Source of the DNA: an uncultured Campylobacter sp.
Lineage (GTDB): Bacteria; Campylobacterota; Campylobacteria; Campylobacterales; Campylobacteraceae
Assembly (NCBI RefSeq): GCF_937959485.1
Contig: NZ_CALGPY010000009.1
Location: forward strand, 32,178 to 96,177
Reading direction: 5' to 3'
DNA: 64,000 nt
Shown here: positions 45,399 through 54,430 of the stretch, piece by piece
How positions within the stretch are numbered: position 1 is the first letter of the stretch
How the letters are laid out: each line of letters opens with the position of its first letter
Program-made: the position numbers and the translations under genes
Notes under the pieces: model-generated
The model's input: only the letters and a program-made list of their open reading frames with translations
The model's database searches: none
Told to the model about the DNA's origin: nothing

Positions 45399-46517
45399 TT
45401 AAATTTTGCCTTTTATTGCGGCGCGGATTTGCGGCAGACGCGCCTTTACGAGCTCATAGACGAAGCTTTTGCAAAGCCGCTCGCCGCCCAAATGATCGCT
45501 TACGATCTTCATCATCGCCCATGGCGCGCCCGCACGCTTGCAAGCATTAACAAAAAGCGCGCTCTCCATATCGTAAAGCGTAACGTAGTGATTTGTGCAC
45601 CCGCGGATAGCGTCTTTTGCCGCGCACGGCGTATTTTGTGTTGCGCGCGCTGCGGTATTCGTCGCGACGTTGTGCCCACTTACCGCGATTTGTGAGGGTT
45701 TTACGCTCGCTAAATTTTGCGCCTCAACTTGCGTTGCGCCTTGTATTTCAACCCGCGTCGCGTCGCGCGTGAAATTTTTTGTATCTGCTGCGCCGCTCAT
45801 CCCTTGCGTTGGGATTTGTGCGTTTATCTCGCCGCACGCGTCGATCTCTGCGACATTTGCCTCACCGCTCCGTTCCGCTGCGTTTAAAATTTTAGGCTCG
45901 TTTACGCAGATTAAATTTGCCCGCAGCTTACCGTCCAAACTCGCGCCGCAAAATTCCCGCTCGCGAATGTTTTGAAATTTTAGAGCCTGTGCGCTGTGTC
46001 TCCCAACCTGCGAGCGATAAAATTTCGATCCGCCCTCGCTGCAAAATTCCTGCGCCGCCGTGCCGTCAAAGTAAAATGCCTCGCCGATTTGCACGCCTTT
46101 ATCCTCGCAGCCGCAGACGCCTATGTTTAGTGCAAAGTCCGCGCGCCGCGAAAGTAAAATTTCGCCGAAGCGCTCTGAATTTTGCGCGGAGCTAAAATAT
46201 GAAATTTTAAAATTTTCAGCTGCATTTAGCGCAGAACCGACCTCTGCATCGCCGCCGCAGAGCGCGCCCGCGTCCAAACGATGCTTAAATTTTGCGTCCG
46301 CGCCGCGCCGATCCTTGCGAAGCTCGCGCCCGAATTTCGCGTCCGTATCGGCACGGCGAACAAATTCCGCGCCCGCTTCAAATTTGGCCCCAAACCTCAC
46401 GCCGCAGATGTATAAAAGTATATCGCCGCCTGCGAACAGATCGCCGCTACGCGTAAGTTTAAAACTCTCGATTATCGCTTGGGCTTCGCAGCGCAAAGCC
46501 GTGCAGATTAGTATCAT
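45399..46517 (-). CDS. Nucleoside phosphorylase-like protein with large internal insertions
   Basis: 372 residues. The start MILICTALRCEAQAIIESF, the central ALNIGVCGCEDKGVQIGEAFYFDG and the end LYDMESALFVNACKRAGAPWAMMKIVSDHLGGE match the MTA/SAH nucleosidase and nucleoside phosphorylase superfamily, normally about 200-240 residues. Residues ~43-115 and ~180-305 are low-complexity segments with repeated AKF, AEF, ENF, QNS and GAT-like words that would lie in surface loops. Start ATG at 46517 fits the first strand; a GTG/ATG five codons earlier is possible. The substrate is unknown. It is divergent from uvrA. Confidence 0.65.
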   Translation of the reverse strand: MILICTALRCEAQAIIESFKLTRSGDLFAGGDILLYICGVRFGAKFEAGAEFVRRADTDAKFGRELRKDRRGADAKFKHRLDAGALCGGDAEVGSALNAAENFKISYFSSAQNSERFGEILLSRRADFALNIGVCGCEDKGVQIGEAFYFDGTAAQEFCSEGGSKFYRSQVGRHSAQALKFQNIREREFCGASLDGKLRANLICVNEPKILNAAERSGEANVAEIDACGEINAQIPTQGMSGAADTKNFTRDATRVEIQGATQVEAQNLASVKPSQIAVSGHNVATNTAARATQNTPCAAKDAIRGCTNHYVTLYDMESALFVNACKRAGAPWAMMKIVSDHLGGERLCKSFVYELVKARLPQIRAAIKGKI

Positions 46518-46556
46518 CGCCGCCCCTTCCAAAAGCGCAATTTTAACAATTTGAGC

Positions 46557-46562
46557 TATAAT
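46557..46562 (+). promoter_or_regulatory. -10 element for uvrA
   Basis: TATAAT preceded by a T-rich stretch, 31 bases before the uvrA ATG. Confidence 0.5.
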
Positions 46563-46592
46563 TTAAGATTAATTTGGCACAAAAGGGCAAAA

Positions 46593-49439
46593 ATGAACGA
46601 TCTCATCACCATCACGGGCGCACGCGAGCACAATCTGAAAAATATAAATTTGCAAATTCCAAAGGACAAACTCGTCGTTTTTACAGGTCTCAGCGGCAGC
46701 GGCAAGAGCACGCTGGCGTTTGATACGCTATATGCCGAGGGGCAGCGCAGATACGTCGAGAGCCTAAGCAGCTACGCGAGGCAGTTTTTAGACCGTGTAG
46801 GCAAGCCTGACGTCGATAAGATAGACGGTCTGACGCCTGCGATCGCGATCGATCAAAAAACGACGTCAAAAAACCCGCGCTCGACGGTGGGCACGATTAC
46901 CGAAATTTACGACTATCTGAGGCTGCTTTATGCGCGCGTCGGGGTGCAGCACTGCCACAAATGCGGTAAGCCGATCTCAAAGATGAGCTCCAGCGACATT
47001 ATCGCCGAGATCATGAAGCTGCCGCGCGGCGCAAAGGTGATCTTGGGCGCGCCCTTGGTGCGCGAGAAAAAGGGCAGCTTTGCCGATATGCTACAGAGCC
47101 TACGCGAGCAGGGCTACGTGCGCGCTCAGATCGACGGCGTGCTAGTGCGACTGGACGAGGAGATCGAGCTAAGCAAGACAAAAAAACACTCGATCAAGGT
47201 CATCATCGACCGCACGATCATCGACGAGGAAAATTCCATCCGTATCGCAAGCGACGTCGAAAAGGCGCTCAAGCTCAGCTTCGGCGAACTTGAGGTTGAG
47301 ATCGCAAACGCCGCCGAGCTGGGGCTCGCGCAGAGCCTGATCCACTACAGCGAGCATATGGCGTGCTTTGATTGTAAAATTTCATTCAAGCCGCTCGAGC
47401 CGCTCGCGTTTAGCTTCAACTCCCCAAAGGGCGCGTGCGAGAGCTGCGACGGGCTGGGGATAAAATTTAGCCTCGATCTAGGCAAGATCATCAACGAAAA
47501 CGCCTCGATCGAGGGCGGTGCGATCAAGGTGATGTCGGGCTTCAACAAGAGCTATTATTATAAATTTCTGCTCGGATTTTGCGAAGCAAACGGCATAAAC
47601 GTCAAAATCCCGTACGCAAACTTAAGCGAGGAGCAAAAAAAGCTGATCCTCTACGGCAGCGTCAAAGAGATCGATTTTTACTGGAAAAAACATAAGCTCG
47701 TGCGTAAATTTGAGGGCGCGATCAAATACGCCTACGATCTGCTCAAAAACGAAAGCGATCTGGACGATTATATGAGCGAAAAAATTTGCCCGGATTGCGG
47801 CGGACTGCGCCTGCGTCCCGAAAGCCTAGCCGTAAAGGTCGCAGACAAGGGCATCGGCGATGTGATAAATATGAGTATCGCAGACTGCGTGGAATTTTTC
47901 AGCGACGAGAAGCGGTTTTCAAATTTAAGCGAAAAAGACGCGCAGATCGCGGCGCCGATCCTAAAAGAGATCAACGAGAGGCTGTTTTTCTTAAAAGACG
48001 TGGGGCTTGGATACCTCACGCTTGGGCGCGATGCGCGCACCATTAGCGGCGGCGAGGCGCAGCGTATCCGTATCGCAAGCCAGATCGGTTCGGGTCTTAG
48101 CGGCGTGATGTATGTGCTCGACGAGCCTAGCATAGGACTTCACGAGCGCGATACGCAAAAGCTCATCAAGACGCTGCGAAGCTTACAGGAAAAGGGAAAT
48201 TCCGTAATCGTCGTCGAGCACGATAAAAAGACGATCGAGGCGGCGGATTTCGTCGTGGATATCGGCCCCGGGGCGGGCAATCTAGGCGGCGAGGTCGTGT
48301 TCGCAGGAGACGTCGCGCATCTGCTTAAAAGTAATACGCAAACCGCGCTGTATCTGAACAACCAAAAGGAGATAAATTACCAAAAGCACCGCAAGCAGGA
48401 GCTTTGGCTAAGTATCAAAAACGTAAATATCAATAACATCCACGGCCTTTGCGCAAAATTTCCGCTGCGAAATTTAGTCGGCATCACGGGCGTTAGCGGC
48501 AGCGGCAAGAGCTCTTTGGTGCTGCAAACCATACTGCCGACGGCGCTTGAGGAGCTAAATCGCGCTAGGAAAGTGCACGCGGTAAAGGGCACTAAAATTT
48601 CCGGGCTTGAAAGCCTAGATAAAGTGATCTATCTGGATCAAACCCCGATCGGACGCACCCCGCGCAGCAATCCCGCGACCTACACGGGGGTGATGGACGA
48701 GATCCGCGCGCTTTTTGCCGCGACGAAGGAAGCGCAGCTGCGCGGATACAAGATCGGTCGCTTCAGCTTCAACGTCAAGGGCGGGCGCTGCGAAAAATGC
48801 GCGGGCGAGGGCGAGATCACGATCGAGATGCACTTCCTACCCGATATCAGCGTTGTATGCGACGTTTGTCACGGCACGAGATACAATGCGCAGACGCTTG
48901 AAATTTTATACAAAAACAAAAGCATAGCCGACGTTTTAGCGATGAGTATCGACGAGGCGCTCGAGTTTTTCAAAGCCGTGCCTAAAATTTATCAAAAGCT
49001 AAAGACGCTCGCGGACGTCGGGCTTGGATACGTTTCGCTAGGCCAGCCCGCCACGACGCTTAGCGGCGGCGAGGCACAGCGCGTCAAGCTCGCCAAGGAG
49101 CTAAGCCGCACCGACACGGGCAATACGCTATATATCCTGGACGAGCCCACGACGGGGCTGCATTTTGCAGACGTAGATCGCCTGGTAGCGGTGCTGCACC
49201 ATTTGGTTGATCTGGGAAATTCCGTCTTTGTGATTGAGCATAATCTGGACGTCATCAAAAACTGCGATTACATCATCGACATGGGACCCGAGGGCGGCGA
49301 GGGCGGCGGACAGATCGTCGCTTGCGGCACCCCAGAAAAGCTTGCGAAAGATTTTAAAAAGACAGGTAGCTACACGGGGGAATTTTTGGCGCAGGAGCTA
49401 GCGGCGATGAAGAGCACGAGGAAAAACAAGCGAGGTTAA
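46593..49439 (+). CDS. uvrA: Excinuclease ABC subunit A
   Basis: Damage-recognition ATPase of nucleotide excision repair. 948 residues with two ABC modules: Walker A GLSGSGKSTLAFDTL near residue 32 and GVSGSGKSSL near 635, signature motifs SGGEAQRIRIASQ and SGGEAQRVKLAKEL. Zinc fingers include CPDCGG and CEKCAGEGE...CDVCHGTRY. ATG at 46593 with AAAGGGC upstream is chosen over an earlier open ATG. Confidence 0.97.
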   Translation: MNDLITITGAREHNLKNINLQIPKDKLVVFTGLSGSGKSTLAFDTLYAEGQRRYVESLSSYARQFLDRVGKPDVDKIDGLTPAIAIDQKTTSKNPRSTVGTITEIYDYLRLLYARVGVQHCHKCGKPISKMSSSDIIAEIMKLPRGAKVILGAPLVREKKGSFADMLQSLREQGYVRAQIDGVLVRLDEEIELSKTKKHSIKVIIDRTIIDEENSIRIASDVEKALKLSFGELEVEIANAAELGLAQSLIHYSEHMACFDCKISFKPLEPLAFSFNSPKGACESCDGLGIKFSLDLGKIINENASIEGGAIKVMSGFNKSYYYKFLLGFCEANGINVKIPYANLSEEQKKLILYGSVKEIDFYWKKHKLVRKFEGAIKYAYDLLKNESDLDDYMSEKICPDCGGLRLRPESLAVKVADKGIGDVINMSIADCVEFFSDEKRFSNLSEKDAQIAAPILKEINERLFFLKDVGLGYLTLGRDARTISGGEAQRIRIASQIGSGLSGVMYVLDEPSIGLHERDTQKLIKTLRSLQEKGNSVIVVEHDKKTIEAADFVVDIGPGAGNLGGEVVFAGDVAHLLKSNTQTALYLNNQKEINYQKHRKQELWLSIKNVNINNIHGLCAKFPLRNLVGITGVSGSGKSSLVLQTILPTALEELNRARKVHAVKGTKISGLESLDKVIYLDQTPIGRTPRSNPATYTGVMDEIRALFAATKEAQLRGYKIGRFSFNVKGGRCEKCAGEGEITIEMHFLPDISVVCDVCHGTRYNAQTLEILYKNKSIADVLAMSIDEALEFFKAVPKIYQKLKTLADVGLGYVSLGQPATTLSGGEAQRVKLAKELSRTDTGNTLYILDEPTTGLHFADVDRLVAVLHHLVDLGNSVFVIEHNLDVIKNCDYIIDMGPEGGEGGGQIVACGTPEKLAKDFKKTGSYTGEFLAQELAAMKSTRKNKRG

Positions 49440-49460
49440 AACGCCTTATCGGGGTCAAGA

Positions 49461-50576
49461 ATGGATCAAAGCAGGCTTGAGGAATTAAAAAGGCTATTGA
49501 ATGAGCGGCGCGGCGGTGCAAAGCAAAACCGCAGCGAGGAGCTTGACGTCGAAAATTCTGAAACTGAGAATTCTGAAACTGAAAATTCCGAAGTTTCGAA
49601 TTCTAAAGCCCTGAATTTTGAAATCCAGAATTCTGAAGTTTCAAATTTTGAATCCCAGGATTCTGAAGTTTCAAATTTTGAAGTTTTAAATTCTGCATCC
49701 CTGAATTCCGAATCTTTGAATTCCAAAGCACGGAATTCAGCTACTGATGCTTTAAATTTAGAGGCCAAAGCGGCTCAGAATTCTGCCTGTGAAAACAGTA
49801 TGGAGCCGCAAAATTTTATCTCGGATGACAGCGGCTCTTTTCAGCATAATCCCAAAGCCAGAGATTACGACAAAGATCCGATAATTCTTGAAAACTACGA
49901 ATATCTATATCAAAAGCTATTAATGGTTTTCTCTCTTTTTATAGGAGGCGTATTTACCATAATCGTAAATTTTGATTGGAAAGCCAGCGGCGCAGTGGAT
50001 TATAGCGCCAAGAACGGTATATACATGATTTTGTTTTTATCGTTTTTATCGCTATTCATTATATTACCTGAGCTTATAGATTATAGAAAAGAGAGACCGA
50101 CGATACGGCTTAAAAACAATCAAATAGAATTTTACGAAAAAGATAAAATCGCGTATGTCGAGCAATGTGAAAATTTGCGACATAATATGGGTTGGTCCTT
50201 TTTTATAGGAAATTTTAAAGGAAAAAGAGGATTGCTATATATGTTTATGGCGGCAGTGTTGCTATGCTTGGTTTTCATGACGATTGATCTTGTAGTTGCT
50301 CGTTGGTTTTTGAGCTTTGCTTTGTTTCAGTTTGCGGGCAATATATTAGTAAAATTTATCTTTTGTCTTGTTTTGGGAAAGAGCGGCGATAGGAGATTTT
50401 CAATTTTCCCCGTATTAAGAGTTGATAAACCGCATTATGGACATATCGGCTTATTTGCTTGCTCCAGATATTATTTAATACCGATATTTAGAAATTCTAT
50501 ATATTTTGAATTGAAAGAGTATTTCTTAGCTAGACACAATATAAATATCAACGATGTAGATAAAATTTATTTCTAG
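49461..50576 (+). CDS. ARDYD-family membrane protein with 13 pentapeptide-like repeats
   Basis: 371 residues. Starts MDQSRLEELKRLLNERRGG, like the protein at 38718-39749. Residues ~30-95 are about 13 five-residue repeats of type x-N-[SF]-[EK]-x (ENSET, ENSEV, SNFES, LNSES). The family motif KARDYDKDPIILENYE follows near 133, then two helix pairs and the shared end ELKEYFLARHNININDV. It may be co-transcribed with uvrA, 21 bases upstream. Function unknown. Confidence 0.68.
   Translation: MDQSRLEELKRLLNERRGGAKQNRSEELDVENSETENSETENSEVSNSKALNFEIQNSEVSNFESQDSEVSNFEVLNSASLNSESLNSKARNSATDALNLEAKAAQNSACENSMEPQNFISDDSGSFQHNPKARDYDKDPIILENYEYLYQKLLMVFSLFIGGVFTIIVNFDWKASGAVDYSAKNGIYMILFLSFLSLFIILPELIDYRKERPTIRLKNNQIEFYEKDKIAYVEQCENLRHNMGWSFFIGNFKGKRGLLYMFMAAVLLCLVFMTIDLVVARWFLSFALFQFAGNILVKFIFCLVLGKSGDRRFSIFPVLRVDKPHYGHIGLFACSRYYLIPIFRNSIYFELKEYFLARHNININDVDKIYF
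49545..49750 (+). repeat. 15-bp coding tandem repeat built on RAATTY
   Basis: About 13 units of 15 bases, one RAATTY hexamer at the same phase in nearly every unit (12 counted by hand in about 200 bases). The Asn-Ser/Asn-Phe pair of each repeat is the hexamer read in frame. The four RAATTY versions are mixed. Confidence 0.8.
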
Positions 50577-50685
50577 CTATAAGCAACACAAAATTTTATC
50601 AAAATCTATGGTGCAGAATTTTTGCATTTAAAATTCCATTCTACGATACAGCGGAATGGAATTTTAAAATTTAAATCCCAAAGCC

Positions 50686-51123
50686 TTAGCCGTTGTAGCC
50701 TAAGCGGCGCATATTTGCGCACGCGTCCTTGTAGCCGTAATAGCACGAGATGCGGTATAGATCAATGGCGTTGAATTTATTCTGCTCCACGCCCTCGCCT
50801 TTTTCAAACATCGCTGCGAGCTTCTGGCAAGCAGGGAAATTTTGGGAGAGCGTGCACGCAGCGTTGTAGGCATTGGCGGCGGAAGCATAGTCGCGCTTGG
50901 AATACATAGAATCAGCAAAATTTAGACACATTGCGCCATTGCCGTTTTTGCACGCATCGCTTTGCACGACGCCGCCTTGTAGGTTCATCGCACGGATACC
51001 GTCTTGAACGTCGGCGAAAGAATATTTGCCGCTCTTTGGTGCATCAACTGCACTCTTTGGTGCGTTGCTAACGCAGCCTGCCAAAAATACTCCAGCGGCG
51101 ATCAAAGCTAGAATTTTTTTCAT
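50686..51123 (-). CDS. Lipoprotein with Sel1-like helices
   Basis: 146 residues. Signal peptide with lipobox LAGC (Cys17). Then paired-cysteine helical units: CKNGNGAMCLNFADSMY, ACTLSQNFPACQKLAAMFEKGEG and SCYYGYKDACANM, resembling the Sel1-like, Cys-rich repeats of Helicobacter and Campylobacter. I chose the ATG at 51123 because the signal peptide begins there and GAGCAAA is upstream. Role in the envelope unknown. Confidence 0.75.
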   Translation of the reverse strand: MKKILALIAAGVFLAGCVSNAPKSAVDAPKSGKYSFADVQDGIRAMNLQGGVVQSDACKNGNGAMCLNFADSMYSKRDYASAANAYNAACTLSQNFPACQKLAAMFEKGEGVEQNKFNAIDLYRISCYYGYKDACANMRRLGYNG

Positions 51124-51133
51124 ATTTTGCTCC

Positions 51134-51469
51134 TTAATTTTTTGAAATTTGGCGACCCAAAACGTAATAGGTCTCTTTGCCCGCGACCTTTTGCAGCTTG
51201 AGCTTAAATTTTTCCGACCAAGAGCGGATAATCTCCTCCGCGGCGGTCTTGCGCTCCTCATTCGTAGCGTCGTTTTTGATCTTAAAATACGGGTTTGAAT
51301 TCGACATCGCCACGTGCGCACCGTAAATTTTAAGCTTATCGTTCAGCCCCACGATGCGATCGAGCTCATTATCCTCAAAATCACACTTCGATAAAATTCC
51401 TCGCAGCTGCGCGACCGTCGCGTCGTTTACGCTATATCCTAGCGCTAGCAAAATTCCATCTTCACTCAT
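51134..51469 (-). CDS. Conserved hypothetical protein next to prfB
   Basis: 111 residues, soluble, mixed helix and strand, no motif I recognise. The ribosome binding site AAAGGA is correctly spaced for the second ATG (51469), not the first (51475). It is between prfB and the lipoprotein gene on the same strand with short gaps on both sides, so it is probably in one transcript with them. Confidence 0.6.
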   Translation of the reverse strand: MSEDGILLALGYSVNDATVAQLRGILSKCDFEDNELDRIVGLNDKLKIYGAHVAMSNSNPYFKIKNDATNEERKTAAEEIIRSWSEKFKLKLQKVAGKETYYVLGRQISKN

Positions 51470-51490
51470 TCTCATCCTTTCGAAAAAAAT

Positions 51491-52588
51491 TTATCTGTTC
51501 GCTTGTGAAATCAAAACACCTTCGATTATGCTTTTTATATCGCCGTCTAAAATTGCATCGGTTTGGCTATAAGCCTCGCCGCTGCGGTTGTCCTTAACCT
51601 GCTGATACGGGAAAAGCACGTAGGAGCGGATCTGATGCCCCCAGCCAATCTCGCTTTTAGGCGCGTTCTCGTCCTTCTCGCGCTGCTTCATCAGCTCAAG
51701 CTCGTAAAGGCGGGATCTTAGCACCTTCATCGCCGTTTCTTTGTTTTTGTGCTGGCTTCTATCGTTTTGGCAGTTTACTACGATACCCGTCGGGATGTGC
51801 GTGATACGCACGGCACTTTCGGTTTTATTGATATGCTGCCCGCCTGCGCCGCTTGCGCGAAACACATCGATGCGGATATCCTTCTCTTCGATATTTATCT
51901 CGATATCATCATTTAGCTCGGGACTTACCATCACGCTTGAAAAGCTCGTATGTCTGCGCCCTGCACTATCGAATGGGCTTACGCGCACCAGGCGATGGAT
52001 GCCGTTTTCGGCTTTCAGATATCCGTAGGCGTTCTCTCCGCGCACGATGAAGCTAACGTCCTTAAGACCTGCTTCCTCGCCCTCTTGAAAGTCTAAAACC
52101 TCAATCTTAAAGCCCTCTCGCTCGCAAAAGCGCAGATACATTCGGTATAGCATACTGGCCCAGTCGTTGCTCTCCGTACCGCCCGCGCCCGGATGAATGC
52201 TGACGATAGCGTTTTTATCGTCGTTTTCGCCGCTAAGCATCATGGAAATTTCTAAATTTATGATCTTATCCTCTAGCGCGTCCGCTTCGGCGAAAAGCGA
52301 GTTTATCGTATCCTCGTCGTTTTCTGAGTTTGCCAGCTCATATAGAGCTTTTGCGTCGTCTACGGCATTTTTAGCGTTTAGAAATTTATTTAAGATATTT
52401 GAAATTTTAGTTTTTTCCTTGCCGATGGCGCCTGCTTTTGCGACATCCTGCCAGAGATTTTGATCATTTTCAAGCTCCTCGATCTCTTTTAGGCGCGCTT
52501 TAATATTCTCCGGTTTTACGACGCCAGCGATATTTTCGACTTTAATATTTAGGGTTTTTAAAAGTTCCGTGTATTCGTAATTATCCAA
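51491..52588 (-). CDS. prfB: Peptide chain release factor 2
   Basis: Reads UGA and UAA stop codons and triggers peptide release. 365 residues. It has the RF2 stop-recognition tripeptide SPF in VRVSPFDSAGRRHTSF and the catalytic GGQ in SGAGGQHINK near residue 240. The gene is one uninterrupted frame, so the autoregulatory +1 frameshift found in E. coli prfB is absent. Confidence 0.96.
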   Translation of the reverse strand: MDNYEYTELLKTLNIKVENIAGVVKPENIKARLKEIEELENDQNLWQDVAKAGAIGKEKTKISNILNKFLNAKNAVDDAKALYELANSENDEDTINSLFAEADALEDKIINLEISMMLSGENDDKNAIVSIHPGAGGTESNDWASMLYRMYLRFCEREGFKIEVLDFQEGEEAGLKDVSFIVRGENAYGYLKAENGIHRLVRVSPFDSAGRRHTSFSSVMVSPELNDDIEINIEEKDIRIDVFRASGAGGQHINKTESAVRITHIPTGIVVNCQNDRSQHKNKETAMKVLRSRLYELELMKQREKDENAPKSEIGWGHQIRSYVLFPYQQVKDNRSGEAYSQTDAILDGDIKSIIEGVLISQANR

Positions 52589-52618
52589 AATTTAAGACCT
52601 TTTTATGCTTTTGGCGTG

Positions 52619-52624
52619 ATTATA
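52619..52624 (-). promoter_or_regulatory. -10 element for prfB
   Basis: TATAAT on the minus strand, about 31 bases before the prfB ATG. Confidence 0.5.
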
Positions 52625-52646
52625 ACATATTTTGGATTAAGGTTGT

Positions 52647-52883
52647 TTATAAAATTTTATTTAAGGCGGGCATTATTAAGCATTTATCTATTAGGGATAT
52701 CAAAACCTGCTTGATATTGCCGTGATTAATCAGTTTAAGCTCCGTCGAGAGATCGGGCAAGGGGTCGTTTAGTAGCAGTTTTAGCTTTGCTTCTTCTAGC
52801 TTTAACTTTTTACAATCGGCTTTTCTGTCTTCAAGCATAGACACCACTAGTCTTAGCTTCTCTTTTGTCATTTCGCTTTGCAC
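52647..52883 (-). CDS. Small hypothetical protein, third gene of a yqjDEK-like trio
   Basis: 78 residues, charged and helical (EKLRLVVSMLEDRKADCKKLKLEEAKLKLL), no membrane segment. It overlaps the preceding membrane protein gene by 16 bases. Position as third gene after DUF883-type and YqjE-like genes recalls E. coli yqjK; sequence similarity is not evident. Confidence 0.5.
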   Translation of the reverse strand: MQSEMTKEKLRLVVSMLEDRKADCKKLKLEEAKLKLLLNDPLPDLSTELKLINHGNIKQVLISLIDKCLIMPALNKIL

Positions 52884-53161
52884 GAAAGTACCTTATATAC
52901 GATGATAGAACACAAAAAAGCTACGATGGAGCAGGCGAAATACGCCCAAATTTCTCCGATAGTTTTTTCAAGAAGCGCGTGCAGTCCTAGCAAAAAGAAA
53001 ACTAAGCCTATAATGCAAATTATGCCCGTAATTATATTTAGTAAAACCGAGTTGGCGCTCTTTAAAAAAGAGCGCCTGATATCGCTAGCTTGAGCGTATA
53101 CGAGCTCTACTACCGAAACTATAAATTCAGATATGCCGGCCATTATTTTTTCAGCAGCCAA
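52868..53161 (-). CDS. YqjE-like membrane protein (phage holin superfamily III type)
   Basis: 97 residues. A soluble helical start, then two hydrophobic segments (about 40-62 and 70-90) joined by a short loop. This is the plan of the YqjE/DUF1469 family. It overlaps the DUF883-like gene by 19 bases. Confidence 0.62.
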   Translation of the reverse strand: MAAEKIMAGISEFIVSVVELVYAQASDIRRSFLKSANSVLLNIITGIICIIGLVFFLLGLHALLEKTIGEIWAYFACSIVAFLCSIIVYKVLSCKAK

Positions 53162-53442
53162 GCGAGCAAAAATCCGACGCCCGCAGCGATAGCGACGCTT
53201 TTTATCGGATCTTGTTTTATCGTGTCATTTACGCTTTCTATGCCGTCTTTGCCTTTGAGCCTTAGATCGTCTATATATTTTTTGATCTCATTGCTATTTA
53301 GCTGATCTAGAATTTTATATTTAGCAGACTCAGCACGCTCTACGCCTATGTTTTTGATAGACTTCATAATCTCTTTAAAATCTGCTTTTAAAGAGTCGAT
53401 ATCCTTTTTCAAAGATTCCAAATTTGTCTCTTGAGTAGCCAT
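53143..53442 (-). CDS. DUF883/ElaB-YqjD family protein
   Basis: 99 residues. A coiled-coil region (residues 5-80) is followed by KSVAIAAGVGFLLAWLLKK, the C-terminal anchor with glycines typical of the ElaB/YqjD family. In E. coli these inner-membrane proteins bind ribosomes in stationary phase. First gene of the trio. Confidence 0.78.
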   Translation of the reverse strand: MATQETNLESLKKDIDSLKADFKEIMKSIKNIGVERAESAKYKILDQLNSNEIKKYIDDLRLKGKDGIESVNDTIKQDPIKSVAIAAGVGFLLAWLLKK

Positions 53443-53564
53443 TTTCGCTCCTTTTGAAGTTTATTTTAGAGCTAAAGCTCGTGGTAGATTTTAGTACTTA
53501 TTGATTAACGCTCGCTAAATAGACCGCCCTTTTGCGCTTAATTTATACCTTTAATATTTTTTGA

Positions 53565-53570
53565 TATAAT
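53565..53570 (+). promoter_or_regulatory. -10 element for panC
   Basis: TATAAT preceded by a T-run, 38 bases before the panC ATG. Confidence 0.5.
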
Positions 53571-53607
53571 TGCCAGCCTTAATATTTTATATTGAAAAGA
53601 GAGAACA

Positions 53608-54429
53608 ATGCAAATTATTAGAAGCGTAGAGGAGCTAAAAAGCTTCAGAGCATCGGCAAGCGGCAGCGTGGGCTTTGTGCCTACGATGGGAGCTTTGCAC
53701 GCGGGGCATGCAAGCCTCATAAAAAGGGCGCGAAACGAAAACGATATCGTAATCGTCTCGGCGTTCCTCAATCCGGCGCAGTTTTTGCCTGGAGAGGATC
53801 TAAATAGCTATCCAAAAAACGAAGCGGGCGATATTAAAATTTGCGAGAGCCTCGATGCGAACGCGCTTTTTATCCCGACCGTGGATGAAATTTACGGCAC
53901 GGAGGAGCCAGCAATCATAGCACCTAAGCCAATAAGTGAAATTTTAGAAGGCAAAACGCGCCCCGGGCACTTCGACGGCGTACTTAAGGTGCTAAATAAG
54001 TTTTTTAATCTAACTCGTCCTAGCAACGTTTATATGGGCAAAAAGGACACCCAGCAGCTTTTTATCGTGCAGAAGATGGTAAAGAGCTTTTTTATGCCTA
54101 TAAATATCATCTCTTGTGAGATTGTGCGCGAAAGTGATGGGCTCGCGCTTAGCTCGCGCAACGCCTATTTGGATGAGGAGGGAAAGCTTATGGCGCTTAA
54201 GCTTTCGCGCTCCTTGCTAAACGCCAGCTCGCTTATTAAAAAAGGTGAGATCAGCCTAAATATCATCCGCGAAAAGATGCTTAGCGTGCTTGAGCCGCTG
54301 GCAGTCGATTATATAGCGTTCGTGGATTATAAATTTAATGAAATTTCACAGATCAAGCAAGGCGATACGATAATACTGCTTGCCGCAAAGGTCGGCACAA
54401 CCCGCCTGATCGATAATATCTGGCTGTAA
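53608..54429 (+). CDS. panC: Pantothenate synthetase
   Basis: ATP-dependent ligation of pantoate and beta-alanine. 273 residues. VPTMGALHAGHASLI (HIGH-like), FLNPAQF, MGKKDTQQL and IVRESDGLALSSRNAYL (KMSKS-like region) are all present. Starts the plus-strand series panC, rimO, tilS, phosphoesterase. Confidence 0.95.
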   Translation: MQIIRSVEELKSFRASASGSVGFVPTMGALHAGHASLIKRARNENDIVIVSAFLNPAQFLPGEDLNSYPKNEAGDIKICESLDANALFIPTVDEIYGTEEPAIIAPKPISEILEGKTRPGHFDGVLKVLNKFFNLTRPSNVYMGKKDTQQLFIVQKMVKSFFMPINIISCEIVRESDGLALSSRNAYLDEEGKLMALKLSRSLLNASSLIKKGEISLNIIREKMLSVLEPLAVDYIAFVDYKFNEISQIKQGDTIILLAAKVGTTRLIDNIWL

Positions 54430-54430
54430 A

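Noticed and set aside
51491..52588. Programmed frameshift in prfB
   Set aside because: The gene is one open frame with no in-frame UGA near codon 25.
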